Assembly: GCF_024055715.1 (NCBI RefSeq)
Contig: NZ_JAMXMV010000004.1
Location: 434,001 to 498,000 of the forward strand
Origin: Actinoallomurus soli
Lineage (GTDB): Bacteria; Actinomycetota; Actinomycetes; Streptosporangiales; Streptosporangiaceae
Direction: 5' to 3'
DNA length: 64,000 nt
A model generated the notes under the pieces. The model was not told the origin of the DNA, searched no databases, and was given only the letters and a program-made list of their open reading frames with translations. Position numbers and translations under genes: made by a program. Positions 8,606 through 18,922 of the stretch are shown here, in pieces. How positions within the stretch are numbered: the stretch's first letter is position 1; each line of letters starts with the position of its first letter.

Positions 8606-9210
8606 GATGCCACCTCCTGCCGGGGCTCGCTGCCCGCCGCGCGAGCGCGGAGCATCGCGGCCGGGGCGACATCCTCGATCGGCAGACCCCGCTTGGCCGC
8701 GATCTCCTCGGGCCGGTTGAGCTGCTTGAGGGCCGCCACCGTCGCGTGGACGATGTTGATGGCGTTGGACGAGCCGAGCGACTTCGACAGGACGTCGTGG
8801 ATGCCCGCGCACTCCAGGACGGCGCGCACCGGGCCACCCGCGATCACACCGGTACCGGGGCTGGCCGGCTTGAGCATGACGACGCCCGCAGCCTCCTCGC
8901 CCTGGGTGGTGTGCGGGATGGTGCCCTGGATCCGCGGCACCTTGAAGAAGTGCTTCTTGGCCTCCTCGACACCCTTGGCGATCGCCGCGGGCACCTCCTT
9001 GGCCTTGCCGTAACCGACCCCCACGGTGCCGTTGCCGTCGCCCACGACGACCAGCGCCGTGAAGCTGAAGCGCCGGCCGCCCTTGACGACCTTAGCGACC
9101 CGGTTGATCGCTACGACGCGCTCGATGTACGACTGTCCCTTGTCGGCGCCACCGCGGCGGTCATCACGCCGGTCGCGCCGCTCGCCGCCGCCACGACGTG
9201 GTGCTGCCAT
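8602..9210 (-). CDS. rpsE: 30S ribosomal protein S5
   Basis: S5 lines the mRNA entry channel and affects decoding accuracy. The 202-residue protein has a basic N-terminal extension ([13 protein letters not shown]), the double-stranded-RNA-binding-like domain ([23 protein letters not shown] region) and the C-terminal S5 domain. The ATG at 9210 was chosen because MAAPRRGG fits actinobacterial S5; longer in-frame extensions run into rplR. It lies between rplR and rpmD in standard spc order. Confidence 0.98.
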   Translation of the reverse strand: MAAPRRGGGERRDRRDDRRGGADKGQSYIERVVAINRVAKVVKGGRRFSFTALVVVGDGNGTVGVGYGKAKEVPAAIAKGVEEAKKHFFKVPRIQGTIPHTTQGEEAAGVVMLKPASPGTGVIAGGPVRAVLECAGIHDVLSKSLGSSNAINIVHATVAALKQLNRPEEIAAKRGLPIEDVAPAAMLRARAAGSEPRQEVAS

Positions 9211-9256
9211 TAGTGGTTCCTCTTCTCGTGCGTCATCAGATGCGATTGACGAGCCA

Positions 9257-9643
9257 TCAGAAGTCCAGCCCGCCCTCTCGGGCGCCGTCCGCCAGGGCCG
9301 CGATGCGGCCGTGGTAGCGGTGCCCGGCGCGGTCGAAGACCACCGCGCTGATGCCCACCTCGCGCGCACGCTCGGCGAGGAGCTCGCCGACCTTGCGCGC
9401 CTTGGCGGTCTTGTCGCCCTCGGCCGTACGGAGCGTGGGGTCCAGCGTGGACGCCGACGCCAGCGTGTGACCGGCCAGGTCGTCGATGATCTGCGCGAAC
9501 ATGTGCTTGGTCGAACGCGTCACGACCAGGCGCGGCCGCTGCGGCGTGCCCTGGACCTTCTTGCGGACGCGCAGGTGCCGGCGGGTCCGCGACGCGGCGC
9601 GCGACGCGGTCCGCTTGCGGACCTGAGTCTTGCTCGCAGCCAT
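9257..9643 (-). CDS. rplR: 50S ribosomal protein L18
   Basis: L18 binds 5S rRNA with L5 and L25 in the central protuberance. The 128-residue product has the arginine-rich N-terminus ([22 protein letters not shown]) split across basic clusters and ends in the conserved [26 protein letters not shown] region. It starts two bases after the rplF stop. Typical length and context. Confidence 0.98.
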   Translation of the reverse strand: MAASKTQVRKRTASRAASRTRRHLRVRKKVQGTPQRPRLVVTRSTKHMFAQIIDDLAGHTLASASTLDPTLRTAEGDKTAKARKVGELLAERAREVGISAVVFDRAGHRYHGRIAALADGAREGGLDF

Positions 9644-9645
9644 GT

Positions 9646-10182
9646 CTACTTACCAGCCTTTCCGACCTTGCGGCGGATCTGCTCACCCTGGTACCGCACG
9701 CCCTTGCCCTTGTACGGGTCGGGCTTACGCAGCTTGCGGATGTTCGCGGCGACCTCGCCGACCTTCTGCTTGTCGATGCCCTCGATCACGAACTGGGTCG
9801 GCCGCTCGACACGGAAGGTGATGCCCGCCGGGGGCTCGACCGTGATCGGGTGGCTGTAGCCGAGCGAGAACTCGAGGTTGCTGCCCTTGGCCTGAACGCG
9901 GTAGCCGACGCCGACGATCTCCATCGTCTTGCTGTAGCCCTGCGTCACGCCGATGACCATGTTGTTGATCAGCGAGCGGGTGAGGCCGTGCAGCGCACGC
10001 ACCGGTCCCTCGTCGCTGGGCCGGCCGACCTTGATCTCGCCGCCCTCCTGGGCGACCTCGATCGGCCGGGCGACCGTGTGCTTCAGCTCGCCCTTGGGGC
10101 CCTTGACCGTGACCTCCTGGCCATCGACCTTGACGTCGACGCCGCTGGGGACGGGAATGGGCAAACGTCCAATGCGCGACAT
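9646..10182 (-). CDS. rplF: 50S ribosomal protein L6
   Basis: L6 lies near the factor-binding site of the 50S subunit. The 178-residue product starts [12 protein letters not shown], the family opening, and ends with [19 protein letters not shown]. The start at 10182 is preceded by GGGAGGGA; longer in-frame starts are not supported by the family. Located between rpsH and rplR. Confidence 0.98.
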   Translation of the reverse strand: MSRIGRLPIPVPSGVDVKVDGQEVTVKGPKGELKHTVARPIEVAQEGGEIKVGRPSDEGPVRALHGLTRSLINNMVIGVTQGYSKTMEIVGVGYRVQAKGSNLEFSLGYSHPITVEPPAGITFRVERPTQFVIEGIDKQKVGEVAANIRKLRKPDPYKGKGVRYQGEQIRRKVGKAGK

Positions 10183-10198
10183 TCTTGGGTCCCTCCCC

Positions 10199-10597
10199 TC
10201 ACCACACGTAGGCGAGGACTTCCCCGCCCACACCGTGCTTGCCGGCCTGCTTGTCGGTCATCAGGCCGGAGGACGTCGAGATGATCGCGACGCCGAGACC
10301 ACCGAGGACCTTCGGCAGGTTGTCCTTCTTCGCGTAGACCCGCAGGCCCGGCTTGGACACCCGCTTGAGTCCGGCGATCGAACGCTCACGGCTCGGGCCG
10401 AACTTGAGGTCGATCACGAGCTTCTTGCCGACCTCGGCGTCCTCCACGCTCCACCCCGAGATGTAACCCTCCTGCTGGAGGATCTCGGCGATGTGCGCCT
10501 TGATCTTCGAGTACGGCATGCCCACGGTGTCGTGGTACGCCGAATTCGCGTTCCGCAGACGCGTCAACATGTCTGCGATCGGGTCGGTCATCGTCAT
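10199..10597 (-). CDS. rpsH: 30S ribosomal protein S8
   Basis: S8 binds helix 21 of 16S rRNA and, in E. coli, represses its own operon. The 132-residue product starts [18 protein letters not shown] and ends with [27 protein letters not shown] 110-bp gap with a small hairpin separates it from rpsN upstream, the usual site of S8-mediated control in other bacteria; whether that applies here is not shown. Confidence 0.98.
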   Translation of the reverse strand: MTMTDPIADMLTRLRNANSAYHDTVGMPYSKIKAHIAEILQQEGYISGWSVEDAEVGKKLVIDLKFGPSRERSIAGLKRVSKPGLRVYAKKDNLPKVLGGLGVAIISTSSGLMTDKQAGKHGVGGEVLAYVW

Positions 10598-10655
10598 GGC
10601 CTACTGGCCCTCCTCGCCGCGGTTTCCGCCGATTGCGGACCTACGACGTGGTCGT

Positions 10656-10678
10656 GGGCGCCTTGTCTTCAGGCGCCC
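10656..10678 (-). other. Small hairpin in rpsN-rpsH spacer
   Basis: GGGCGCCT (10656-10663) pairs perfectly with AGGCGCCC (10671-10678) around a 7-nt loop. It lies just upstream of the rpsH start. It could be an attenuator or a ribosomal-protein binding site; only the inverted repeat is seen. Confidence 0.4.
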
Positions 10679-10707
10679 GGTCGGTCATTTATCGAAAAGC
10701 CGGTGGG

Positions 10708-10893
10708 TTACCAGCTGGACTTGGTGATGCCGGGCAGCTCGCCGCGGTGCGCCATCTCCCGGAAGCAGATCCGGCACAGGCCGAACTTGCGGAAGACCGC
10801 GCGCGGACGCCCGCACCGCGAGCACCGAGTGTAGGCGCGCACGGCGTGCTTGGGCTTCCGGTTCGCCTTGGCGATCAGAGCCTTCTTCGCCAT
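10708..10893 (-). CDS. rpsN: 30S ribosomal protein S14, zinc form (S14Z)
   Basis: The 61-residue short S14 contains two CxxC pairs (CSRC and CRIC), so it binds zinc. Many actinobacteria have a second, zinc-independent longer S14 elsewhere; none is in this window. It lies in the spc operon between rplE and rpsH, the usual place for the zinc form. Confidence 0.98.
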   Translation of the reverse strand: MAKKALIAKANRKPKHAVRAYTRCSRCGRPRAVFRKFGLCRICFREMAHRGELPGITKSSW

Positions 10894-10896
10894 CTC

Positions 10897-11469
10897 TCAG
10901 TTCTCCTTGAACGGGAAGCCCAGGTGCCGCAGGAGCGCCCGGCCCTCGTCGTCGGTCGTCGCGGTGGTGACGATCGTGATGTCCATGCCGCGCTGGCGGT
11001 CGACCTTGTCGGGGTCGATCTCGTGGAACATCACCTGCTCGGTGAGCCCGAACGTGTAGTTGCCGTTGCCGTCGAAGTGCTTCGGCGACAGGCCGCGGAA
11101 GTCACGGATCCGGGGCAGCGCCAGCGACAGCAGGCGGTCCAGGAACTCCCACATGCGGTCGCCGCGCAGCGTCACGTGCGCGCCGATCGGCATGCCCTCG
11201 CGCAGCTTGAACTGCGCGATGGACTTCTTCGCCCGCGCGACGGCCGGCTTCTGGCCGGTGATGGTGGTCAGGTCGCGCACCGCGCCCTCGATGAGCTTCG
11301 AGTCGCGGGCGGCGTCACCGACGCCCATGTTGACCTTGACCTTGGTCACGCCCGGGATCTGCATGACGTTGGCGTAGCCGAACTCGTCCTGCAGCTTCTT
11401 CGCGATCTCCTCGCGGTAGCGCTGCTTGAGCCGCGGCTGGGGGACCTGCGTAGTCGTGTCGGCGGTCAT
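10897..11469 (-). CDS. rplE: 50S ribosomal protein L5
   Basis: L5 binds 5S rRNA and contacts P-site tRNA and S13. The 190-residue protein has [19 protein letters not shown] and the conserved [11 protein letters not shown] region near the end. Its ATG shares one base with the rplX stop (TGATG), indicating coupled translation. Confidence 0.98.
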   Translation of the reverse strand: MTADTTTQVPQPRLKQRYREEIAKKLQDEFGYANVMQIPGVTKVKVNMGVGDAARDSKLIEGAVRDLTTITGQKPAVARAKKSIAQFKLREGMPIGAHVTLRGDRMWEFLDRLLSLALPRIRDFRGLSPKHFDGNGNYTFGLTEQVMFHEIDPDKVDRQRGMDITIVTTATTDDEGRALLRHLGFPFKEN

Positions 11470-11783
11470 CAGATTTCCTTACCGGTACGGCGCGAGATGC
11501 GGACCTTCGTGCCGTCTTCGTTGATGCGGTAGCCGACGCGAGTGCGCTTACCGTTCTCCAGCAGCATCACGTTGCTGACGTGGATCGGCCCCTCCTTGGT
11601 GACGACCCCGCCCTCCTTGGCGCCACGCGGGCCCTGGTTCGTCTCCTTGGTGTGGCGCTTCACCATGTTCACGCCTTCGACGACCACGCGCTCGCGCTTG
11701 GGGTCCGCCGAGATGACCTTCCCGGTCGCGCCCTTGTCCTTGCCGGCGATGACGACGACGTCGTCGCCCTTCTTGATCTTCAT
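11469..11783 (-). CDS. rplX: 50S ribosomal protein L24
   Basis: L24 is one of the first proteins bound during 50S assembly. The 104-residue protein begins [23 protein letters not shown], the KOW motif. It overlaps rplN upstream and rplE downstream by one base each (TGATG at both ends). Confidence 0.98.
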   Translation of the reverse strand: MKIKKGDDVVVIAGKDKGATGKVISADPKRERVVVEGVNMVKRHTKETNQGPRGAKEGGVVTKEGPIHVSNVMLLENGKRTRVGYRINEDGTKVRISRRTGKEI

Positions 11784-12151
11784 CAGAGCACCTCCGGCGC
11801 CAGCGAGATGATGCGCATGAACCGCTTCTCGCGCAGCTCCCGGCCGACCGGGCCGAAGATACGCGTGCCGCGAGGGTCGCCACCGTCCTTGATCAGGACG
11901 GCAGCGTTCTCGTCGAAGCGGATGTAGGAGCCGTCGGGACGGCCCCGCTCCTTGCGGGTGCGCACGACGACGGCCTTAACGACATCACCCTTCTTGACGC
12001 CGGCACCGGGAAGGGCGTCCTTCACGGTGGCGACGATGATGTCACCGATGCCCGCATAGCGCCGACCCGAGCCGCCGAGAACGCGGATGCACAGAATCTC
12101 CTTGGCACCCGTGTTGTCGGCGACCTTGAGTCGCGACTCCTGCTGGATCAC
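11783..12151 (-). CDS. rplN: 50S ribosomal protein L14
   Basis: L14 forms an intersubunit bridge and binds the silencing factor RsfS in other bacteria. The 122-residue product starts [19 protein letters not shown] and ends [11 protein letters not shown], both canonical. It follows rpsQ after a 79-bp spacer. Confidence 0.98.
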   Translation of the reverse strand: MIQQESRLKVADNTGAKEILCIRVLGGSGRRYAGIGDIIVATVKDALPGAGVKKGDVVKAVVVRTRKERGRPDGSYIRFDENAAVLIKDGGDPRGTRIFGPVGRELREKRFMRIISLAPEVL

Positions 12152-12230
12152 GTCAACTCCTGTATTTCACGCCGGTTCTCGTTGTGAGCCTGGCGGATTC
12201 GATCCTCAGCCGCTTGGCGGCGGCTGCCAG

Positions 12231-12503
12231 CTACTTGGCCTTCTCAAGGATCTCCACGACGCGCCACCGCTTGGTGGCGGACATCGGCCGGGTCTCCATG
12301 AGACGAACCCGGTCGCCCACGCCACAGGCGTTGGCCTCGTCGTGCGCCTTGTACTTCGTGGTACGGCGGATGATCTTGCCGTACAGCGGGTGCTTGACGC
12401 GGTCCTCGACGGCGACGACGACGGTCTTGTCCATCTTGTCGCTGACCACGAGACCCTCACGGATCTTGCGGTAGTTCCGCGTCTCGGTGTTCTGCTCACT
12501 CAT
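12231..12503 (-). CDS. rpsQ: 30S ribosomal protein S17
   Basis: S17 is an OB-fold primary 16S-binding protein. The 90-residue product starts [17 protein letters not shown] and has the conserved [12 protein letters not shown] and [14 protein letters not shown]. The ATG at 12503 overlaps the rpmC stop by 8 bp (ATGAGTGA). Longer in-frame starts would run further into rpmC. Confidence 0.97.
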   Translation of the reverse strand: MSEQNTETRNYRKIREGLVVSDKMDKTVVVAVEDRVKHPLYGKIIRRTTKYKAHDEANACGVGDRVRLMETRPMSATKRWRVVEILEKAK

Positions 12504-12744
12504 CGGTGGACTCCTCCACGGGCTCCTCGGCGAACTCGACGATGCCGAGCTCACGCTCCCGCATCACGGTGTAGATGCGGGCGATCTCCCGCTTCACTTC
12601 CCGAAGCCGTCCGTGAGTCTCGAGCTGGCCCGTCGCCGCCTGGAAGCGGAGGTTGAACAGCTCCTCCTTCGCCTCCTTGAGCTTGGTGACGAGCTCAGCC
12701 TCGGGCTGGGTCCGCAGATCGTCAGCGGTAAGGCCCTTGGCCAT
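12496..12744 (-). CDS. rpmC: 50S ribosomal protein L29
   Basis: L29 lies at the polypeptide exit tunnel. The 82-residue product starts [11 protein letters not shown], contains the family block [12 protein letters not shown] and has an acidic C-terminal extension ([14 protein letters not shown]). The ATG at 12744 shares its A with the stop codon of the small rplP-like ORF upstream (TGATG). Confidence 0.97.
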   Translation of the reverse strand: MAKGLTADDLRTQPEAELVTKLKEAKEELFNLRFQAATGQLETHGRLREVKREIARIYTVMRERELGIVEFAEEPVEESTDE

Positions 12745-12812
12745 CACGCCTCACCCACTTCACGCTTCTCGAACCGTGAGCGCTGCATCGGGAGCTTGTG
12801 CTGCTTGAACAT
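12744..12812 (-). CDS. 22-residue ORF duplicating the L16 C-terminus
   Basis: The ORF opens with MFKQ, followed by HKLPM, a divergent QRSRFE, and then KREVGEA and a stop. The last 18 residues copy the C-terminus of L16 encoded just upstream ([17 protein letters not shown]). Its ATG overlaps the rplP stop (TGATG) and its stop overlaps the rpmC ATG (TGATG), so ribosomes could read straight through all three. Seven shared codons KREVGEA differ at three synonymous sites and none that change the residue. It is either a recombination scar that keeps coupling or a real micropeptide. Confidence 0.5.
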   Translation of the reverse strand: MFKQHKLPMQRSRFEKREVGEA

Positions 12813-13231
12813 CACGCCTCACCGACCTCGCGCTTCACGAACTTGCACTTCATCGGGAGCTTGTGCATCGCGCGGCGGAGCGCCTCGCGAGCCAGCGGCT
12901 CCGGAACGCCGGCCAGCTCGAACATCACGCGTCCGGGCTTGACGTTGGCGATCCACCACTCCGGCGAGCCCTTACCGGAACCCATACGGGTCTCGGCCGG
13001 CTTCTTGGTCAGCGGACGGTCGGGGTAGATGTTGATCCACACCTTTCCGCCACGCTTGATGTGCCGGGTCATCGCGATACGAGCGGCCTCGATCTGCCGG
13101 TTGGTCACGTACGCGCCCTCGACGGCCTGGATGCCGTACTCGCCGAAGGTGACCTTCGTACCGCCCTTGGCCATCCCACGCCGCTTCGGGTGGTGCTGCT
13201 TGCGGTGCTTGACCCTGCGAGGGATCAGCAT
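12812..13231 (-). CDS. rplP: 50S ribosomal protein L16
   Basis: L16 organises the A site of the 50S subunit and contacts tRNA. The 139-residue protein starts [15 protein letters not shown] and contains [25 protein letters not shown] in overlapping blocks and the C-terminal HKLPMKCKF. Length is normal. The gene ends in a TGATG overlap with a short ORF that repeats its own C-terminus. Confidence 0.98.
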   Translation of the reverse strand: MLIPRRVKHRKQHHPKRRGMAKGGTKVTFGEYGIQAVEGAYVTNRQIEAARIAMTRHIKRGGKVWINIYPDRPLTKKPAETRMGSGKGSPEWWIANVKPGRVMFELAGVPEPLAREALRRAMHKLPMKCKFVKREVGEA

Positions 13232-13239
13232 GGGTTACT

Positions 13240-14085
13240 TCAGCTCCCCTCACCCGTGCTGGACGGCGCGGCCGCCTCGTTGGACTGCTGCTGCTCGGCG
13301 CCGGTCGGCGCGGAAGCGGCCTGCTGCTGCCGGCCGCCGCGGTCGCCGCCGCGCTCGCCACGACGGCCACCGCCGCCGCCACCGCGACGCTGCGGCCGCT
13401 CGCGCCGACCGCCACCGGCGGCCCGCTCCTTGGCCTGCTGCGCCTCACGCTCGGCGCGGCTCGTCGGAGCCTCGCCCTTGTAGATCCAGACCTTCACGCC
13501 GATCCGGCCGAAGGTGGTACGGGCCTCGTAGAACCCGTAGTCGATGTCGGCGCGGAGCGTGTGCAGGGGCACCTGGCCCTCGCGGTAGAACTCCGAGCGC
13601 GACATCTCGGCGCCGCCGAGGCGGCCGCCGCACTGGACCTTGATGCCCTTGGCGCCGCTCTTCATGGCGCTCTGGATGGCCTTGCGCATCGCACGGCGGA
13701 ACGCGACCCGGCTGGACAGCTGCTCGGCGACGCCCTGGGCGACGAGCTGAGCGTCGACCTCGGGGTTCTTCACCTCGAGGATGTTCAGCTGGACCTGCTT
13801 GCCCGTCAGCTTCTCGAGGTCGCCGCGGATGCGGTCGGCCTCCGCGCCACGCCGGCCGATGACGATGCCGGGGCGGGCGGTGTGGATGTCGACGCGGACG
13901 CGGTCACGGGTGCGCTCGATCTCGACCTTGGAGATGCCGGCGCGGTCCATGCCGCGGGTCAGCATCCGGCGGATCGCCACGTCTTCCTTGACGTAGTCCT
14001 TGTACAGCTTGTCGGCGTACCACCGGCTCTTGAAGTCGGTGGTGATGCCCAACCGGAACCCGTGCGGGTTGATCTTCTGCCCCAC
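13240..14085 (-). CDS. rpsC: 30S ribosomal protein S3 with Gly/Arg-rich C-terminal extension
   Basis: S3 lies at the mRNA entry site and contributes to helicase activity. The 281-residue protein has the KH type-2 domain ([16 protein letters not shown]) and the C-terminal S3 domain ending at [13 protein letters not shown] disordered tail of roughly 55 residues rich in Arg, Gly, Gln and Ala follows. The E. coli protein is about 233 residues, so the tail is an actinobacterial extension. The GTG start at 14085 shares its G with the rplV stop (TAGTG). Confidence 0.97.
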   Translation of the reverse strand: MGQKINPHGFRLGITTDFKSRWYADKLYKDYVKEDVAIRRMLTRGMDRAGISKVEIERTRDRVRVDIHTARPGIVIGRRGAEADRIRGDLEKLTGKQVQLNILEVKNPEVDAQLVAQGVAEQLSSRVAFRRAMRKAIQSAMKSGAKGIKVQCGGRLGGAEMSRSEFYREGQVPLHTLRADIDYGFYEARTTFGRIGVKVWIYKGEAPTSRAEREAQQAKERAAGGGRRERPQRRGGGGGGRRGERGGDRGGRQQQAASAPTGAEQQQSNEAAAPSSTGEGS

Positions 14086-14465
14086 TAGCGGGTCCTCCTC
14101 GTCTTCTTACGACCGTTGGACTTCTCGCCCTCCGGACGCGACTCGACCACGACCGTGATGTGGCTCGTACGCTTGTTGATGCGGTACGCGCGCCCCATCG
14201 ACCGCGGGCGGAAACGCTTCAGCGTCGGTCCCTCGTCGACCCACGCGCGGCTCACCCAGAGGGTGTCGACCTCGAGCTGGTTGTTGTGCTCGGCGTTGGC
14301 GATGGCGCTCGAGAGCACCTTGTACACCGGCTCGCTCGCAGCCTGAGGGGCGAACCGCAGCACCGCCTGAGCCTCCGTGGCCGGCAGGCCACGGATGAGG
14401 TCCACCACGCGGCGGGCCTTCCTGGGCGTGACGCGGGCGTACCGCGCCTGGGCCCTGGCTTCCAT
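14085..14465 (-). CDS. rplV: 50S ribosomal protein L22
   Basis: L22 lines the exit tunnel and contacts macrolide-binding regions. The 126-residue product starts [26 protein letters not shown], in two canonical blocks, and contains the tunnel loop region [12 protein letters not shown]. It lies between rpsS and rpsC; the downstream junction is TAGTG. Confidence 0.98.
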   Translation of the reverse strand: MEARAQARYARVTPRKARRVVDLIRGLPATEAQAVLRFAPQAASEPVYKVLSSAIANAEHNNQLEVDTLWVSRAWVDEGPTLKRFRPRSMGRAYRINKRTSHITVVVESRPEGEKSNGRKKTRRTR

Positions 14466-14493
14466 CGCTGTTCCTCGCTCTCAGTACTTCCGG

Positions 14494-14775
14494 TCAGCCG
14501 CGACGGCTGCGGCGGTCTTCCTTGATGTGGCCCTTGAACGTCCGCGTCGGGGCGAACTCCCCGAGCTTGTGACCGATCATGGCCTCGGTGACGAACACCG
14601 GAACGTGCTTGCGGCCGTCGTGCACGGCGATCGTGTGACCGAGCATGTCGGGCACGATCATGGAGCGCCGCGACCACGTCTTGATGACGTTCTTCGTGCC
14701 CTTCTCGTTCTGTACGTCCACCTTCTTCATGAGGTGGTCGTCCACGAAAGGGCCCTTCTTAAGGCTACGTGGCAT
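14494..14775 (-). CDS. rpsS: 30S ribosomal protein S19
   Basis: S19 forms a complex with S13 in the 30S head. The 93-residue product starts [19 protein letters not shown] and contains [19 protein letters not shown], both canonical. It is in standard S10 operon position between rplB and rplV. Confidence 0.98.
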   Translation of the reverse strand: MPRSLKKGPFVDDHLMKKVDVQNEKGTKNVIKTWSRRSMIVPDMLGHTIAVHDGRKHVPVFVTEAMIGHKLGEFAPTRTFKGHIKEDRRSRRG

Positions 14776-14784
14776 CGTGGGCTC

Positions 14785-15618
14785 CTACCGCTTCTTCTTG
14801 CTACGACGACGGACGATGAGCCGATCGGACGGCTTGTTCGCCTTGCGGGTACGGCCCTCGGGCTTGCCCCAGGGGCTCGACGGGTGACGACCACCGGAGG
14901 TCTTGCCCTCACCACCACCGTGCGGGTGGTCGATCGGGTTCATCGCGACACCGCGGACGGTCGGGCGCTTGCCCTTCCACCGCATACGGCCGGCCTTACC
15001 CCAGTTGATGTTCGACTGCTCGGAGTTGCCGACCTCACCGACGGTGGCGCGGCAGCGAACGTCGACCATCCGCATCTCACCGGAGGGCATGCGCAGCGTG
15101 GCGTACTTGCCCTCCTTGGCCAGCAGCTGCGCGCCGGAGCCGGCCGACCGGGCCAGCTTGGCGCCGCCGCCCGGCCGCAGCTCGATGGCGTGCACGACCG
15201 TACCGGTCGGGATGTTGCGCAGCGGCAGGCAGTTGCCCGGCTTGATGTCGGCGCCCGCGCCGTTCTCGATCGCGTCGCCCTGCTTCACGCCGGTCGGGCA
15301 GAGGATGTAGCGCTTCTCCCCGTCGGCGTAGTGCAGCAGCGCGATCCGCGCGGTGCGGTTCGGGTCGTACTCGATGTGCGCGACCTTCGCCGGGACGCCG
15401 TCCTTGTCGGCGCGCCGGAAGTCGATGACGCGGTAGGCCCGCTTGTGGCCACCACCCTGGTGACGGGTGGTGATGCGGCCGTGGGTGTTACGGCCGCCCT
15501 TCTTCGGGAGCGGACGCACCAGCGACTTCTCGGGCTCGGTCCGGGTGACCTCGACGAAGTCGGCCACGCTCGAACCGCGACGCCCGGGGGTCGTCGGCTT
15601 GTACTTACGGATGCCCAT
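14785..15618 (-). CDS. rplB: 50S ribosomal protein L2
   Basis: L2 is essential for peptidyl transferase centre assembly and subunit association. The 277-residue protein begins [15 protein letters not shown] and has the conserved [20 protein letters not shown] segment, whose histidine is close to the catalytic centre. It ends in a basic RRRSKKKR tail. It lies between rplW and rpsS. Confidence 0.98.
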   Translation of the reverse strand: MGIRKYKPTTPGRRGSSVADFVEVTRTEPEKSLVRPLPKKGGRNTHGRITTRHQGGGHKRAYRVIDFRRADKDGVPAKVAHIEYDPNRTARIALLHYADGEKRYILCPTGVKQGDAIENGAGADIKPGNCLPLRNIPTGTVVHAIELRPGGGAKLARSAGSGAQLLAKEGKYATLRMPSGEMRMVDVRCRATVGEVGNSEQSNINWGKAGRMRWKGKRPTVRGVAMNPIDHPHGGGEGKTSGGRHPSSPWGKPEGRTRKANKPSDRLIVRRRSKKKR

Positions 15619-15656
15619 CTTTTTCGTTCATCCCTTGTCTGCTTCGGCGATCCCGG

Positions 15657-15956
15657 TCAGGAGACCGGGCCACCGAAGATGTCGATCCGCTCACCGTCGG
15701 CCAGGCTCACGATGGCCCGCTTGGTGTCCTTGCGCTTGCCGTAACCGAACCGGGTGCGCTTGCGCTTGCCCTGCCGGTTGATGGTGTTCACGCCCGTCAC
15801 CTTGACCCCGAAGACGGCCTCGACGGCCTGCCGGATCTGGGTCTTGTTGGCGTCCGTGCGGACCTCGAACGTGTACTTGTTCTCATCGAGCAGCCCGTAG
15901 CTCTTCTCAGAGATCACGGGCGCGATGAGGATGTCGCGCGGGTCGGCGATCTTCAC
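15657..15956 (-). CDS. rplW: 50S ribosomal protein L23
   Basis: L23 at the tunnel exit is the docking site for trigger factor and SRP. The 99-residue product has [20 protein letters not shown] and the basic [18 protein letters not shown] loop. The start is GTG at 15956 and overlaps the rplD stop as GTGA. Confidence 0.98.
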   Translation of the reverse strand: MKIADPRDILIAPVISEKSYGLLDENKYTFEVRTDANKTQIRQAVEAVFGVKVTGVNTINRQGKRKRTRFGYGKRKDTKRAIVSLADGERIDIFGGPVS

Positions 15957-16564
15957 TGCGCGCTCTCCTTCCCGCTGACACGGCCCACGAAGGCCTGGTA
16001 CGCGGCCTCGGTGAACACCACGTCGTCGCTGCAGAGCACGTCGTAGGTGTTCAGCTGGTCCTCGACGATCACGTGGACCTCGGGGACGTTGCGCAGGCTC
16101 TTCCAGGTGAGCTCGTCCTCGCGGTCGAGCACCAGGAGGACCTTCTCCGCCGGGGTGACCTCGCGCAGCGCGGCGAGCGCCGTCTTGGTCTTCGGCGTCT
16201 CGCCCTCGAGCAGGTTCGACACCACGTGCACGCGGCCGTACCGGGCCCGGTCCGACAGCGCGCCGCGCAGCGCGGCCGCCTTCATCTTCTTCGGCGTCTT
16301 CTGCTCGTACGAGCGCGGCTGCGGGCCGTGGACGGTGCCACCGCCGGCGAACTGCGGCGCACGGGTGGAACCCTGACGGGCGCGGCCGGTGCCCTTCTGG
16401 CGGTACGGCTTCTTGCCACCGCCGGAGACCTCACCGCGGGTCTTGGTCTTGTGCGTGCCCTGGCGGGCCGCGGCCAGCTGCGCCACGACCACCTGGTGGA
16501 TCAGCGGCACGTTGACCTTGGCCTCGAAGATCTCCGGGGCCAGCTCGACGTCCAGCTTGCTCAC
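15953..16564 (-). CDS. rplD: 50S ribosomal protein L4
   Basis: L4 reaches into the exit tunnel and, in E. coli, represses the S10 operon. The 203-residue protein has the conserved extended loop [20 protein letters not shown] in pieces and [17 protein letters not shown]. The GTG start at 16564 directly abuts the rplC TAA stop. Confidence 0.98.
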   Translation of the reverse strand: MSKLDVELAPEIFEAKVNVPLIHQVVVAQLAAARQGTHKTKTRGEVSGGGKKPYRQKGTGRARQGSTRAPQFAGGGTVHGPQPRSYEQKTPKKMKAAALRGALSDRARYGRVHVVSNLLEGETPKTKTALAALREVTPAEKVLLVLDREDELTWKSLRNVPEVHVIVEDQLNTYDVLCSDDVVFTEAAYQAFVGRVSGKESAQ

Positions 16565-17212
16565 TTACTTCGCCCCCTTCGCGGCGGTGCGAACCAGGAC
16601 GAGGCCGCCGTTCGGACCGGGAACCGCACCCTTGATCAGCAGCAGGTTCTTCTCGGTGTCGATGGCGTGCACGGTGAGGTTCTGGACGGTGATACGGGCG
16701 TTGCCGTGCCGACCGGCCATGCGCAGGCCCTTGAACACGCGACCCGGGGTGGCGCAACCGCCGATCGAACCCGGCGAGCGGTGCTTGCGCTGGGTACCGT
16801 GCGAGGCGCCGAGGCCCTTGAAGCCGTGGCGCTTCATGACACCCGCGGTGCCCTTGCCCTTGCTGCGGCCGGTGACGTCGATCCGCTGGCCGGCCTCGAA
16901 GACCTCAACGGTGACTTCCTGGCCGAGCTCGTACTCGGTGGCGTCGTCGGTGCGCAGCTCGACGAGGTGACGGCGCGGCGTGACGCCGGCCTTCTCGAAG
17001 TGCCCGGTGAGGGGCTTGTTCACCTTGCGCGGGTCGATCTGCCCAAAGCCGAGCTGGACGGCGGAGTAGCCGTCGTTCTCCGGCGTGCGGACCCGGGTGA
17101 CGACGCACGGCCCGGCCTGGACGACGGTCACCGGAACGATCCGGCCCTCATCGTCGAAAACCTGGGTCATGCCGAGCTTCTCGCCCAGGACGCCCTTTCT
17201 CTGCTTACTCAT
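16565..17212 (-). CDS. rplC: 50S ribosomal protein L3
   Basis: L3 is an early 23S-binding protein near the peptidyl transferase centre. The 215-residue product starts [20 protein letters not shown] and carries the conserved loop around [21 protein letters not shown] glutamine-methylated site is known in this loop in other bacteria. It follows rpsJ by 14 bp. Confidence 0.98.
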   Translation of the reverse strand: MSKQRKGVLGEKLGMTQVFDDEGRIVPVTVVQAGPCVVTRVRTPENDGYSAVQLGFGQIDPRKVNKPLTGHFEKAGVTPRRHLVELRTDDATEYELGQEVTVEVFEAGQRIDVTGRSKGKGTAGVMKRHGFKGLGASHGTQRKHRSPGSIGGCATPGRVFKGLRMAGRHGNARITVQNLTVHAIDTEKNLLLIKGAVPGPNGGLVLVRTAAKGAK

Positions 17213-17226
17213 CTCTCGAAGCGTCC

Positions 17227-17535
17227 TTAGAGCTTGATCTCGATGTCGACGCCGGCCGGCAGGTCGAGCCGCATGAGCGAGTCGACCGTCTTGGGCGTCG
17301 GATCGATGATGTCGATCAGGCGCTTGTGCGTGCGCATCTCGAAGTGCTCGCGGCTGTCCTTGTACTTGTGCGGCGAGCGGATGACGCAGTACACGTTCTT
17401 CTCGGTCGGCAGCGGCACCGGGCCGGCGACCTTCGCGCCCGTGCGCGTCACCGTCTCGACGATCTTGCGCGCCGAAGTGTCGATGACCTCGTGGTCGTAG
17501 GCCTTGAGCCGGATGCGGATCTTCTGTCCCGCCAT
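17227..17535 (-). CDS. rpsJ: 30S ribosomal protein S10 (NusE)
   Basis: S10 is a 30S head protein and also the NusE transcription-antitermination factor that pairs with NusG and NusB. The 102-residue product starts [19 protein letters not shown] and ends [13 protein letters not shown], canonical. It is the first gene of the S10 operon; the 113-bp gap upstream to tuf holds a hairpin whose loop copies part of fusA. Confidence 0.98.
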   Translation of the reverse strand: MAGQKIRIRLKAYDHEVIDTSARKIVETVTRTGAKVAGPVPLPTEKNVYCVIRSPHKYKDSREHFEMRTHKRLIDIIDPTPKTVDSLMRLDLPAGVDIEIKL

Positions 17536-17586
17536 GGTGGCCTCGGTGTCCTTTACTTCCTAGTGCCGCTGGGTCTTCTCATCGTG

Positions 17587-17642
17587 GTGCGGCGGCCGTT
17601 CAGGTCGCCGATGACGTCGCCCATGTAGTCCCGCCGCCGCAC
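17587..17642 (-). repeat. Hairpin after tuf carrying a 39-nt copy of a fusA segment
   Basis: GTGCGGCGG (17587-17595) pairs with CCGCCGCAC (17634-17642). The sequence 17593-17631 is identical over 39 nt to 19128-19166 inside fusA, in the same orientation, where it encodes the [12 protein letters not shown] region of EF-G. The copy lies between the tuf stop codons (TAG then TAA) and rpsJ. A stem of this kind would be a plausible str-operon terminator; the fusA copy between its arms is unexplained. Confidence 0.8.
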
Positions 17643-17648
17643 GGGTTA

Positions 17649-18842
<1,194 letters not shown>

Positions 18843-18922
18843 CGGTGTCTCCTTGCTGCGATCCTCGGCCGTCTAGACGACCGCATTGCTTTCAGTGGTT
18901 GGTCTTGTGCGCCGCGGTGCGG

